From: Orientallactaga sibirica
Lineage: Eukaryota; Chordata; Mammalia; Rodentia; Dipodidae
Direction of reading: 5' to 3'
NCBI GenBank assembly: GCA_036365145.1
Contig: JAEOAD010000034.1
Location: 15,529,501-15,593,500 of the forward strand
Length of the DNA: 64,000 nt
The translations under genes and the position numbers were made by a program. Below the pieces are notes generated by a model. It did not search any database and was not told the DNA's origin. It saw only the letters and a program-made list of their open reading frames with translations. Every line of letters starts with the position of its first letter. The stretch's first letter is position 1. Shown one piece after another: positions 33,991 through 45,774 of this stretch.

Positions 33991-34655
33991 AGGAATTAAA
34001 TTTGATGATTGAATTGCAGGCACTTTGTGTGTTTTAGGGGGGAGTGGATAGCTGGGCACACATTTGGGGCCTTTGAAATCAATCTACATGGTGACCCCCA
34101 ACTCTGCTTAATTGCAAAGAAGTCTATTACAATCAGTTTCTAAGTACACTGAATCATACCTCAGATATGTCCATATCCAAGGTACATATTAAGTAGAGAT
34201 GTTTATTGCACATAATTGCATATGGGTGACACAGTAAAAGCTAGCAAACCTGCCATTTTACAACCCAAACTGTCTATTACTTGGCAAGTCTGAATTCTGC
34301 TTTTATACTAAAATGAAAAGAAAAAAATTACAAGTCAACAAGATGATAACTTGGATTTGTCTTGGGAAAATAAATTGCATGATAGGCTCTGGAGTCAACT
34401 ATGGGTTTAACTCAACACCACATACCTTCAGTAACCACCTCCCCAATGCAGTGAGACTGTAGCAGTAGAACTGAAACTGCAAGCTCAAACTCCCCTACTT
34501 TCCTTCAGAGATCACTAAAAATACTCCCCTTGCTTTCCTTTAGGGACCTTTAGAACAACTGCTTTAAGCAAGGAAACATTACCATGTTTTGTATATAGAT
34601 GACAAAAAAATACTTCAGAGAAAAATAATTGCTAGGGATAAGTTGTTACTTATTC
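33990..34655. other. Apparently unique sequence
   Basis: No repeat family or gene recognised. Confidence 0.45.
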
Positions 34656-34657
34656 AC

Positions 34658-34805
34658 AGGTATGCTTGCATTGAACTGCTGTAAGGATCATACAAGGTTG
34701 GCATTTTTATCTCCATTTCACAGATGAAGTCACTGAGTGTCATAGAGGTTTTGGAAAAAGCTAATGGTTACACAACTAACAAGTGGAAAAATAGGGTCTT
34801 CCAAG
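34658..34805 (-). mobile_element. MIR SINE
   Basis: 'atctccatttcacagatgaa' and 'ggttacacaactaacaagtg' are the reversed MIR core. Confidence 0.8.
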
Positions 34806-34811
34806 CTATGT

Positions 34812-35140
34812 GGTGTGTGCATATGTGTATTCTTATGTGTGGACATGTGTGTGTGTATGCATGTGGAGACCCAAGGTTGGCAATGAGTGCCTTCCTCCCA
34901 TTACTTGCCCAACATGCCCACGTTAAAAAACGGAAGCAGGGTCTCTCACTTGAACCCTGAGCTCCCACCTTTGCCTCCCAGTTTGGGGATTACATGTGTA
35001 ATGCCACTCCCACTTGACATTTTTGTGGTTGGTGTTGGAGGCCCAAACTCTGGTCCTCATGCTTGTTCACCTCTCATGCTGACATCACCTGTTTTGTTAA
35101 CATCTCTCACCTTTTGGGAAGACTTACCCAAGGGTTCATA
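34812..35140 (-). mobile_element. B4 SINE
   Basis: A GT-rich tail, 'aagcagggtctctcacttga', 'tttgcctcccagtttgggga' and 'ctggtcctcatgcttgttca' are in reversed B4 order. Confidence 0.75.
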
Positions 35141-35685
35141 GTCAACAACATGGCAGAGTTGTAAATCTTACTTAGGCACTGCTTCTTGCTACTCCCAATA
35201 CTGTTCTCACTCTTCTTTTCCCTCTCACCCTCTCTCTATGTTAGTTAAATAACATGTGCTTTTCTTGGTAAAATCATTTAAAATCATTATAGCAGGTTTG
35301 CAATTATCTATTAACCAAAAATGTTTATTTCCTACTTGTAGATGGTTTACTTTTAATTGTGCACAAACTCAGTAAAGGCACAAGAAAATGGAAAGTGAAT
35401 TAATTTTCAGTGTGCTGAGTGTCAATCTCTTAGTATGTTATAGGAAGTATAGGAAGTATCTTGGCCATTTGTATTTTTAGAATTATCATATTAGAAAACA
35501 AACCTCCTTGCATTTCTGGGAGGAGCAGAGGTAGGAAATTTTGGCCCTTTTACTATCACCAGATCTCAAATTACTTCAAACATCTCTTATCCTTCTTCTT
35601 TTCTCCTTTACTCAATCATTTAAATCTCAACGTGTCTAGTTCATAGAAGAAAATGAAACTGTATTACTGAAAAAGTGCAGGTCTA
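35140..35685. other. Apparently unique sequence
   Basis: No repeat family or gene recognised. Confidence 0.45.
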
Positions 35686-35686
35686 T

Positions 35687-35993
35687 GGGGCTGTGAGAGA
35701 TGGCTACATGGATAAAAGTGCTTGTTCTACAAGTAGTCCCTGAGTTTGGATGCCCGGAACCCACAGAAAACTGGACTATCTGAGTGCCTGTAAGTGCTTG
35801 TAGAGCAAGAAGGGACACAGAGACAGGAGACTTCCTGCAGTTTGTGACCTAGCTAGCCTGGTGACTGGAGCAATTAACAATGAGACACTCCATGTCAAAC
35901 AAGATTGAATGTGAGGACTGACACCCAAAAGTTACCTTCTGACCTCTACACACTGCCATAGCACATGGTGCCTGCACTCACATATGTGAACCA

Positions 35994-35997
<4 letters not shown>
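35687..35997 (+). mobile_element. B4 SINE
   Basis: Head 'ggggctgtgagagatggcta', then 'gggacacagagacaggagac', 'gtgaggactgacacccaaaa', 'cttctgacctctacacactg', and a CA tail. Confidence 0.85.

Positions 35998-36044
<47 letters not shown>
35998..36044. repeat. (CA)n microsatellite
   Basis: About 23 CA units growing from the B4 tail. Confidence 0.95.
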
Positions 36045-36046
<2 letters not shown>

Positions 36047-36079
36047 AGAGCAGTTGAGTGTTGGGACTATCAGGTTAAT

Positions 36080-37040
36080 TTATGGCCAGCTGGGGAATAA
36101 ATCAAATAGACCATGACTACAGTAAAGTGCTGCATTTTGAGGTGCTGCAAACACTTAAAAAAAAAAACTCTGAAAGACAGATTATTCCCTGACTGAATAC
36201 TTTTCCCCCCTCCTATATTTTTTTCTTTTGCAAAGAAAAATGTTCTCAAAATATTTTTACCTTCCTAACAGCCAAAAGGTTGTTAAGCAGCTTCACACAT
36301 TTTTCCCTCTGGGGTGTTCATAGCCACTGAAGTTAATGGATGGAAAATTAATGTTTCTCTCCAAATGTTTCCACAATCACAAAGCAAATAGTTGATTCTG
36401 CCAAGATGAGAGAGTAAATCTGCCCTTAGGAAAAGGCTTCCGCCACCATTACCCACATCATTTAGACTAAATTCAGACACTGACCTAATTATCATAATAA
36501 TTAAACAAATTTGGATTAAGGTACCTCAAAGATTTGACTAAGTATACAATTTTCCACACATTTTGATCAATTTTGATCAGTTGTTCACCCCTCTGTTGTT
36601 TTTATGCCAGGTCCGCATGATCTCACTTGCATATAATGCAGTTTATTTTTAAGTGCTTTCCAAATATTGTGACTCAAGTCAACCCAAGTTAAAATATTTT
36701 CCAGGCAAGTAAAATGGTTTAATTATGAATCATGTTCCAAGAACCAGTTTGCAACCACAGCCCAAATGTACACAAAGTGAATGGACAGTTATCAATTTAT
36801 GCATTAGAGTTATGTTTATGCTTCTGTTTTGATAGATCAACATTGAATTTGTGTTGATTGCAAGAGAGCACATATCAACATGTCCCTTGAGAAACAATGC
36901 AAGCTATGAGGAGTCTAAAATTTACAAATAGAACCCAATTTAATCAATCTAAAGAAAAGCCATAGTTATACAAAAAGTACAAAGAAAAATTCAAGTAAGT
37001 ATTTGTGAAGAGGGATTATTTTGTGGCAGATTCTCATGTG
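36080..37040. promoter_or_regulatory. Candidate conserved noncoding stretch, about 0.95 kb
   Basis: The longest block here free of recognised repeats and dense in AT-core transcription-factor-like motifs. Examples are 'ataattaaac' (36495-36504), a tandem 'ttttgatca' pair near 36,560-36,579, and 'gtgttgattg' near 36,852. No coding feature. Constraint is inferred from appearance only. Confidence 0.3.
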
Positions 37041-37099
37041 TTCTGGCTATTCTTTTTATAAAAATGGAACTTAATATCTTTTATAATTGGAAACTCATA

Positions 37100-37517
37100 A
37101 TTGTACACTCTTGGGGTAGTTGACAATTCATATTGTCAACTTAACAGGACCTAGAATCACATAGGAATAGCTTCTGAGCATGCCTGTGAGGGATTTTCTA
37201 GACTTGGTTAGCCTTTGGGCATACCTTTGATACCTTCTTCATTAGATTAATTGAGATGAGAAGACCCACCTTAACCATGGGTGGCACCATTCTATGGACT
37301 GGGCTCCAAAAGTGGATAAAAAACATGAGAGTTGATGGTGTACCAGCATTCATAAGTCTCACTTCTTCACTGTGGAATGAATGTTTCAAGCTTCTGCCAC
37401 CATGCCTTCCTTGCCATGATGAACTGTATTCTTGACCTGAATGGTGATATAAAACCTTTCTTTTTTTTATTGCTTCTAGCCAGGTGTACAAGAAAGAAAC
37501 TAATACATGGACCATGC
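37100..37517 (+). mobile_element. ERVL/MLT2-like LTR
   Basis: 'attgtcaacttaacaggacc', 'gaagacccaccttaaccatg', 'tgccaccatgccttccttgc', a T-rich end and 'gaaagaaactaatacatgg' follow the sense layout of ERVL-class LTRs. Solo LTR length. Confidence 0.6.
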
Positions 37518-38183
37518 CATCATACTAACATACATCTAATGTATAATGATTATATTAAGCAAATTAAAATAGTTATAATCTAGTTCACCTATCTCAGTCC
37601 AAGTTTATCTCAAGAAAATTCTTTTTCAAATATTTCATAAATCAAACATTGTCTTCCTACAAACAGGATACTCTCACCACCTTCAGTATATGGGTGGAGT
37701 AGGGAAAATTATTGGGAGTGTTGGAATGGTGGGTTTAATTACATGGTGCTTTGTCCACAGAGCTGTCTGATTCTATTGTTTCCATTGACATTTCCAGGCA
37801 GAGTAATTCATCTTTACCTAGATTTTACTCCCAGTGGGTAAAAAAAAAAATAATTCACCTTTATCACAACTTTTATGGTTCACTATGGTTTATTTTTGTT
37901 CTCAAAGATAGAAAACATATCTATTTAACAGAATAAATATAATTAAGTTAGCTGGGAAGGATAGCACAGAGAGAAGTTTTTAGGTATATGTATGGTCATT
38001 CAGAGCCTGACCTGCCCTCAGCTGAGCTTCAGGTGAGAAGTGGTTGCTCAAGTTATTAGAATTCCTTACAGCTGAGTACTGAAGGGATCAGTGACACTAC
38101 AGGACCATTATGTCATCCTTTTTGTACTGTAAAGGATTTTCATTCATGAAGTGGTATGAACAAATGTGAAGATAAAGAGAATA
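37517..38183. other. Apparently unique AT-rich sequence
   Basis: No repeat family or gene recognised. Confidence 0.4.
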
Positions 38184-38184
38184 G

Positions 38185-38760
38185 CTGGGTTTTATCAAAC
38201 ATTTATTAAATACTTACAATGCAAAGGCCAGGATGTTAGAATCTATGGGTAATAGAGGTAATTGCTATGTGCTTTCTGCCTTTAATAAGCATACAATGCA
38301 GAATCAAATATCAATAAATACCATAAACATGTCATCCATAAAATAAAACATGATGAATGCAATTTGGACTGTGTATTTAAACCACTACAGAAATTTTGCA
38401 TGAAATGAAATCTTGTTTAGCCAAGGAATACTGGATGTAATAACAAAGGAGATGTGTTTTGAACTGGTACTTAAAATAAGGCAAGGTTCATTTCTGGCTT
38501 TACAAAATAAAAAGAACAGCCCAAATAAGACCTTTTACAAGGAAATATAAAGTTTGGGGTAATATTCACTGTAGTGTCAATGAAAAAGAATAGGAAATTA
38601 GGTTGGACGTATACATTGCAGCAATTGAAATGAGACCTTTGGATGCTCATTTAAAGATTTTGGACTTTATGCTGCAGTCAATGGGACCTTAATAGAACAA
38701 TTGGCAGAACAGTATGAAGAAATCAATTGAGTATTGATTAGAATGAACAAAAAAAGAAAC
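38185..38760 (-). mobile_element. L2-related ancient repeat, antisense
   Basis: 'tcaaacatttattaaatact' starts as a reversed L2-type end. 'aagattttggactttatgct' and 'cagtcaatgggacctt' match an old mammalian repeat block that I associate with it. The exact family is uncertain. Confidence 0.45.
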
Positions 38761-38794
38761 AAATGCATGTTAAAATGGGGAAGAGGAAGCAACT

Positions 38795-38955
38795 AATATT
38801 TTTTGAAGTCTTACTATGTGCAAGGATTTTTCCTGATTACTCTGCATCTGCCAACTCATTGCATTTGTAAATCTTTTATTCTCATTCCCTTGATTTTTAA
38901 TCCAGGACAAGTTTGAAGATGACTTAAGATTTTACACAGTGGGACCAATACTGAA
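38795..38955 (-). mobile_element. MIR SINE
   Basis: 'aagtcttactatgtgcaagg', 'ctgccaactcattgcatttg' and 'tttaatccaggacaag' follow reversed MIR order, although the core is eroded. Confidence 0.6.
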
Positions 38956-39808
38956 ACATAGGTGAAATTTCTTAGCTTGAGATTATTCTATTAAATTGAT
39001 TTGTTGCCAGAAGAGACAAAATGAAAGAGGAAGTGAACACTGAAATCAGGAAGGACCATAGAAATGGGCCTGTGAAACTCTATTTGAAACTTCTCTGGAT
39101 TTGAAATGGAGATGGTCCCAACTTTGGAGGCATATATGACTTCTAAAAAGTGGTAATTGAATGCTCAGTACTAAGTGAGATATCTCTATCACACCCTAAA
39201 ATGCTCAGAAACTATTGTGAAAGAAGTGACAGGAAGAATGTACGAGTCAAAGGAAGGGGAAGAGTGTTTTGGAATACTGTTTTCCAGACACTAAGTGACT
39301 GTCATTTATCACTCTGCAGTCTCTGACATGTCTATATAAGACCTGCAAAATGTGTGTAAAAAATGATGTCATCAAAATAGAAGAAGGACTAATTAGAAAC
39401 AAGCAGGGGTTCAAGGGAAGGGGAATAGCTAGGGAATAAAAGAAGGTGATGTGGGGGGATTATGATCAGGGTACAATGTGTATATTAATGGAGGTTGTCA
39501 TAAAAGTTAAAAATAGAAAAGAGAAAGTGAAAACAATTAAATAGTGAAGGGGAAGTGTGTTTTCCTCTTTGGTGACAGAAGTTCAAGTCATTAATTATTT
39601 TGCTAACATAAGTGGACTTGTTATAGACTTGCATCTGATACTTGGCTCTGAAAGAAGAAAGTTAAGAATAATTTTTAGAAACTAAATTTAGCTTATTCAA
39701 GGGCTAAAAGGTTTGCACTGGTATATTACTGATAAAATAATCTAAGTAGTGTTAAAGGTTCACAGAGATCACAAAGGTGAAAGACTATGAAAATAATTAA
39801 TGATTTTG
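38955..39808. other. Apparently unique sequence
   Basis: No repeat family or gene recognised. Confidence 0.45.
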
Positions 39809-39824
39809 CAATTGGGTGATTTTA

Positions 39825-40038
39825 TTTGTTTATTTATTTGAGAGCAACAGACAGAGAGAGAAAGAGGCAAGTAGATAGAGAATGGGCACGCCAGGGCCTC
39901 CAGCCACTGCAAACAAACTCCAGACGCATGAGCCACCTTGTGCATCTGGCTTATGTGGGTCCTGGGGAATCACGCCTCGAACTTGGGTCCTTAGGCTTTA
40001 CAGGCAAGCGCTTAACCACTAAGCCATGTCTCCACCCC
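39825..40038 (-). mobile_element. DIP-type SINE, well preserved
   Basis: Tail 'ttatttgtttatttatttga', body 'ccagggcctccagccactgc', and head end 'aagccatgtctccacccc'. Flanks 39809-39824 and 40039-40054 ('caattgggtgatttta' and 'caattggttgattttt') form a target duplication. Confidence 0.9.
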
Positions 40039-40039
40039 A

Positions 40040-40363
40040 CAATTGGTTGATTTTTGAAAGAACTATTGCAATGTTTATTAATGCCACATAACAATCCACA
40101 GTAGAAAAATTTGTAAAACTTATTAAAAGTCACTAATTACCTAGCAGGAATATGGGGACTATGCTATTCAGTGGGCTTCAATACTAGCCAAATTTCTATT
40201 GGAAAAAGAGAACATTATATTCATTTTTGAGCTTTCCTGATGGAAGGCCAGCTGCTGTCCATGGTGCTTAAAAGCGTTGTCTGGCAGTATAATATTGTAG
40301 CAATATCACCAGTATAGCTGGAGTGAATTAAGTGTTTCAGGACATGCCTTTATTTAGGGATTT

Positions 40364-40404
<41 letters not shown>

Positions 40405-40938
40405 CAAATCTGGAAGACTTTTTTTTTTTTTTGCAAGCTCCCCAATGGTTAACAGCTAGAAAGGAATTGCTTTTCTTTTTTAAAGAAATCCCTTGAAACA
40501 TGAGTATAAGAAATCAAGATGAGGGAAAAACAGAAAATGAAAGACATGTTGCAAAGTTATTCAGTCTTTATTCTTTAAAAAATTGAGAATCACAATTCTC
40601 TATTCAATTCTACCTCTCCCAGAATAATTCTCAAGTCAAATAACTTAAAATATGGAATTTGGGTATTCTACTAAAATTACAGTTAACAAATAACCGTAAC
40701 TGGAGGAAGTATGCTTGTTATAAATGACTACAAACTGTTAACAGGGTTGACAATGGAGCTTTGGTTAGATCTCTTGTATGGTTGTCACAAAAACGAAGTT
40801 TTGAATCATGGGAAAAGAGGTTATTTCCAATGAAGTCAAAATATGTAAAGTTAAAGTTTGCAGAGGTGGGAAGTACTTAGGAAAGTTGCAAAAGAACTTG
40901 TAAGTTTTGATTGAGTAAGTTGTTAAAATGGGTTTTCC
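40040..40938. other. Unique-looking sequence with (CA)n
   Basis: A CA repeat lies at about 40,369-40,402 and a T-run at about 40,420-40,431. Nothing else recognised. Confidence 0.45.
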
Positions 40939-40939
40939 A

Positions 40940-41178
40940 TGGGCTGGAGAGATGGCTTAGCAGTTAAGGCGTTTGCCTGTGAAGCCTAAGGATCCTGGTT
41001 TGATTCTCCAGGTCCCATGTAAGCCAGATGCACAAGGGCGTGCATGCGTCTGGAGTTCCTTTGCAGTGGCTAGAGGCCCTGGTGCACCCATTCTCCTTCT
41101 CTATTTCCCTCTCTCTGTCTCAAATAAATACATAAATGAATAAATAAATAAATAAACAAATATAAAAATAATCTAAAA
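40940..41178 (+). mobile_element. DIP-type SINE, near consensus
   Basis: 'gggctggagagatggcttag' through 'tttgcctgtgaagcctaagg' and a B-box-like 'ggtttgattc' to an AAAT tail. 'ggttttcca' recurs at 40,930-40,938 and about 41,183-41,191, consistent with target duplication. Confidence 0.9.
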
Positions 41179-41264
41179 AATAGGTTTTCCACTCAAAAAA
41201 ATGTAACAATTTGACTGATCAGAAGACCATATTAATTAGAAGCAGTGCCAGTCATAATCATTTA

Positions 41265-41826
41265 AAAATTATTAACAATTTCAATACATGAACATAATTT
41301 GTTTTTATCATAATCCCCTCCCATTACCATCTCTTCCCCTGTTCATCTCCACTTTCTATGAATCCCTAGTCCCTCTGCTACTTTTATGTCTTTTTTTTTT
41401 CTTGTGTATGTGACTTACTGAATTTAATTACTGTTACTTACATGAACCTGGGTGGGAGATTAGTTACCAGAGCATGTGCACCTTACTAGTGGCTCTATTG
41501 CATCAGAAATCATCTCTCACCCCCCTCCCCCCAGCAATAGTCAATTTCTTATACTTCATAAGAGAAGGATAGGGCCCCATACTCTTTTCCATTATCTATG
41601 ATAAAATGCTGAGGGACCAGTATTATGTAGGTCTTGGGTAGATAATGACAGACAGTTTCTGTGAGTTCATGACCATATCATGTCCAGAGACAGCAATTTC
41701 ACAGCATTCCTCCCCATCCTCTGGACCTCACATTCTTTCCACCATTTGTTCTGCAATGTTTCCTGAGATTTAGAGGTGGTGATATAGATGACTCCTTTTC
41801 TGCTGAGAACTCAAAGGCAGATTCCA
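41265..41826 (-). mobile_element. L1 3'UTR, antisense
   Basis: 'aatcccctcccattaccatc', 'tgtgtatgtgacttactgaa' and 'catgaacctgggtgggagat' follow the reversed rodent-type L1 3'UTR. Confidence 0.65.
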
Positions 41827-42732
41827 TAACGCCATAATCTTAAGTGGTAAAATCACAAAGGTCAAAATTTCTAAAGTCTTTAAATATAAAGAAACTAAAG
41901 ATTCAAATCCTATATGTTGAAATTCCAAAAGCTGAAGCCCTGACAACTATTAATTCTAATGAGATAAGAATATTGTCTAGAAAGGTGCATTCTGTGAAAG
42001 GAATTGTGCACACCATACCACATGATATAAACATTATTTCAAAAACTGTGATACTTGCCTTTCTTTGTCATTTCTTTTAAAAAATATCTTATTTTACCTT
42101 TATTTATTTGACAGTGAAATAGGGAAAGGGAGATAGAGACAGAGAATGGGTGCACCAGGGCCTCCAGCCACTACAAATGAACTCTGGACATGTGTGTCTC
42201 CTTGTACATCTGGCTAACGTGGGTCCTGGGGAATTGAACCTGGGTCGTTTGGCTTTGCAGGCAAATGTCTTAACTGCTAAGTCATCCCTCCAGCCCCTGT
42301 CATTTCTAGTAGATGAAATTCCAGGAGCTTTCCATGAATTAAATCCTTATTGGCCTGAAAAAATATCAAAATAACTGTCTAGCTTAAAAATAATGGCATG
42401 CATAGTAGCAAAGACACACATGCAGTGGTGCTGTCCCATCACTATTATTTTTTCCCATTAAATTTGTGGTCTTCATATGAATGCATGAGAAGAGTAGTGT
42501 CATGTAGAAGACAAATGGTCCCTGAGGGTTACCATGCTCTGAGAGGACAGGAAAAAGCAGATATTCATCATGAGGCTAGATTTCAAAACATATTTAATGA
42601 TTGTGAAACTTCTCTTGCTCTTAAAGATTACTTCTCATACTCTATCCCAGTAATATACATTTTTGTATGCCAGTTTTTATTTTTAGTTTTTACTTCTATT
42701 CCTTGTTGTACCCAATATATTAAGTATTGTAG
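41826..42732. other. Unrecognised sequence around a DIP insertion
   Basis: About 41,826-42,080 and 42,300-42,732 do not match a family I recognise. The open frame at 42,398-42,814 crosses into an LTR and a SINE and is not a gene. Confidence 0.4.
42080..42298 (-). mobile_element. DIP-type SINE
   Basis: 'attttacctttatttatttg' tail, 'accagggcctccagccacta', and head end 'aagtcatccctccagcccc'. 'tgtcatttct' occurs on both sides. Confidence 0.85.
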
Positions 42733-42794
42733 TAGTTATCTTATTGTTGCTGTGACAAAACATCTGACCAAAAGCAGCTTAAAGAAAGAAAAGG

Positions 42795-43022
42795 GAGGTG
42801 GAGAGATGGCTTAGCAGTTAAGATACATGCCTGTGAAGCCTAAGGACCCTGGTTCGATTCTTCAGGTTCCACATAAGCCATATGCACATGGTGGCACATG
42901 CATCTGGAGTTTGTTTGCAGTGGCTAGAGGCCCTGGAACTCCTATTCTAACTCTTTCTCGCTCTTTCTTTCTCCCTCTGTCTTTAATAAACAAATAAAAA
43001 AAACTACAAAAAAAGAAATAAA
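42795..43022 (+). mobile_element. DIP-type SINE inside the left MaLR LTR
   Basis: 'ggtggagagatggcttagca', 'ggttcgattcttcaggttcc', a CT segment and an A-rich tail. An 'aaagaaagaaaagg'-like sequence recurs at its end. Confidence 0.85.
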
Positions 43023-43029
43023 AGGTTTA

Positions 43030-43233
43030 TTTTTTTTTTTTAAGTACATTATTTATTTTAGAGAGAGGGATAAAGCAAAAAGAACAGATACACGAGGGCT
43101 TCTAGCCACTTCAAACTCCAGGGACATGCACCACCTTGTGCATCTGACTTTATATGGGTACTGGGAAATTGAACTCAGGGTCCTAGGCTTTGCAGGGAAG
43201 TGCCTTAGTCACTGAGCTGTCTCTCCAACCCCA
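43030..43233 (-). mobile_element. DIP-type SINE, opposite strand to its neighbour
   Basis: Poly(T), 'gagggcttctagccacttca', 'attgaactcagggtcctagg', and 'gagctgtctctccaacccc'. With the previous copy it forms a head-outward inverted pair of about 205-bp arms. Confidence 0.85.
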
Positions 43234-43711
43234 AGGCTTACTTCTGATTCATAGTTTCAAGGGATGTTTCACCATGGTCAGGCAACCATGGAAGGAATGA
43301 ACAGCTGGGCATCCCATCTCCACATCAGGAGGGAGCAAACCTTGAGGGAACAGAAACTGTCTGGTGGGTTATCCTCCATAGACAATTTGGTTAAAAAAGC
43401 TTATTCTGAGCAAGGACACAGATAACTACAGTTCCTTATCTACTTCCCTTGGACCTGCAGCTGGTACAGTCTGTTTGTCTTAGGATCCCCCTATAAGCTT
43501 GCACCCCAGCCTGGCTCAGTACTTCAGCCTGCATCCTGCAGGAAAGCTGAAGTCCCTTGCTGTTTTTCTCTTAACAGTCTTGTCTGTTATGATCAAAGTC
43601 CAGTGTTCTCTTTTGCTTTTCTCTTACACTGTCCTTACAAAAAAATGCATTTAAAAATTTAAAAGTTCTCAAATATTTCACCAGCCCCAACACTGTTCAA
43701 AAGTTCAAAGT

Positions 43712-43880
43712 GTAAGCAGGTGTGGTGGTGCATGCCTTTAATCCTGGCATTTGGGAGGCAGAGGTAGGAGGATTGCTGTGAGTTCAAGGCCACCCTGAGA
43801 TTACCGAGTGAATTCCAGGTTAGCCTGGGCTAGAGTGAGATCCTACCTCAAAAAAAAAATTTTTTTTTAAATCAAAACAA
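43712..43880 (+). mobile_element. B1 SINE in the MaLR internal region
   Basis: 'gcaggtgtggtggtgcatgc' to 'gtgagatcctacctc', then an A-run followed by a T-run. Exact flanks 'aaaagttcaaagt' at 43699-43711 and 43881-43893 are the target duplication. Confidence 0.95.
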
Positions 43881-44691
43881 AAAAGTTCAAAGTCTATGTC
43901 TCATCTGAACTTCAAGATAGCCTCTTAAATGTGAGCCCTGTAAAACCAAAATACAAGTTACATATATTCACAACATGATGGCACAGAGTAAACATTCCAA
44001 TTTATAAAAGGAGGAATGGTCTATAGCAAAACAACATTGACCAATGCAAAATGGAAAATGAGCAGAGCAAACAACTAATCCTGCAGTTCCATATCCAGCA
44101 CATGGGATATGTGATGAAATCATCTTAGCTCTAAAATGCTTGGACATTCTGCTTTTACAGATATGTTGTTTGCCTCCTACACAAAATCCATGCAAAGTCA
44201 GCAGCTTTCCTGTGCACCCATTCCCCAATACTGGCACTTCTAACACCCTGGGATCTCCTCTACAACCTATAGTTCATCTTCACAGTTTAACACAATGGCC
44301 TCACAAGGTCTTCTTGTAGGGACTTCAATCCTGCCTCTCACTGCCTAGTTTCAGTGGTTTCCTAAAGCCATTGTATATTGTATAACTCTCTATTTCCTGC
44401 ATTTTTAATATTTCTTAATTCAGGGGGCTGAAGCCTAACTTTAAGGAGCTAAAAACTACTTTGACATTTTTCCTTCAGGTCCCTTACTTTCAAAACAATC
44501 TGCATTGCCCCTATTGTCCCAATGCAAAGCAGCAGGCCCACTCTCAGTGGTGGTAATCTCTTGAACAATGGCAGCTTACAGTGGCTGCAGTCTCTGGGCC
44601 CAGGAACCAAAATACATTCCCAATCCCTTCTGTGCCAAATTTCAAAGTTTTTGTATCCTTGTGCACTATATTTTCCTTCAACAAACTTCTT

Positions 44692-45027
44692 GTGGTAGTT
44701 TGAATAGTTTGAATATTCAGTGTTGTATTAGTTTGTAGTTTGCATCTGCATCCACCTGGCTGGAAGAAGTGTCATGGGCGGATCTTAAGGTGAGGTGGTG
44801 GGTTTGAAATTTCAATCTAAAAATTTGCAAACTGTGCCTAACTGGGGTTCCTAAAGTGTGCTGTGCTATGTGGCTTTTCTGTCTGCTTGGTCCTGTGAAG
44901 GTAGGCCAGCTTCTTCTGCCATTATGAAACATCCCCTGGATCTGTAAGCTTCAATAAATGTCCTTTCTTTCATAACTGTGCCTGGTCTGGAAGTTCATCT
45001 CAGTGAACCTGACACTGTCTGCTACAC
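44692..45027 (+). mobile_element. ORR1-like solo LTR in the MaLR internal region
   Basis: It starts TG ('tgtggtagtttgaat'), carries 'attatgaaacatcccctgga' and an AATAAA-containing 'agcttcaataaatgtccttt', and ends near 'gtctgctaca'. An obvious 5-bp flank match is not visible. Confidence 0.6.
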
Positions 45028-45774
45028 TCCCCAATTCCATTACTTCTAATCTCAACTTTTCTCTAGTCACCAGGACATGAGAAGAATTTCTACCATAACA
45101 CCACATGAACTTCCTCTAGCCTAGTTCCTTATAAAGTATTTTACCTCCTCTGAAACCTCATAAGTTACGCATCAATTGTGCATACTTCTCTCTGCATTTT
45201 GGTCTTCCAACTCTCAGCAGAATTGCGAATTGAGCTCTGCTTTTGTATTATAGTAAAGCTTCTCTAGTCAGAAGTTTCAAAGGCATCCATATTTCCAACA
45301 AACCACTTTCAAAAGACTATAAGCCACAGTCAGGTTTATTGCAGCAACAGCTCCATGTCACAGTACCCATATTCTCTTGAAGTTATCTTCTCATTGCTTT
45401 TGACAAAATTCCCACCCAGAGGCAGCTTTTGGAAGGAAAGAGTTCACTATGGTCTTATAATTTTGAGGAGAACTATCAATGTGGTGGGGAAAACATGGCA
45501 GAAGCAGCAGTTGGGCATTACATCTTCATATCAGAAGCATCAGTATGTAGAAGTATGAAGAAGTAGAGAGAGTTAGCTGAGTGGGGCAAAAAGGTATGCA
45601 CTATAACACCCTAAGATCTGCCCCAAGCTACACACCTTCTCTAGCAAGGCTCCATTTCACAAAGGCTCTACCAAATGAAGATGAAGTATAAAGCTCAATC
45701 ATGAACACATGATGCTATGGGGGACATTTTACATTCAAATCACTGCATATAAATTCACTATGTGGCATATTTCA

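Noticed and set aside
37377..37583. Open frame beginning 'MNVSSFCHHAFLAMM'
   Set aside because: Lies in the ERVL-like LTR. No support as a gene.
40940..41000. tRNA-like A and B boxes
   Set aside because: They are the Pol III head of DIP SINEs, repeated across the window, not tRNA genes.
42398..42814. 138-codon open frame
   Set aside because: Runs from unrecognised sequence into a MaLR LTR and a SINE.
43390..45355. Possible retroviral gag/pol gene
   Set aside because: The internal sequence matches non-coding MaLR internal regions. No frame or motif of gag, pol or env is visible.
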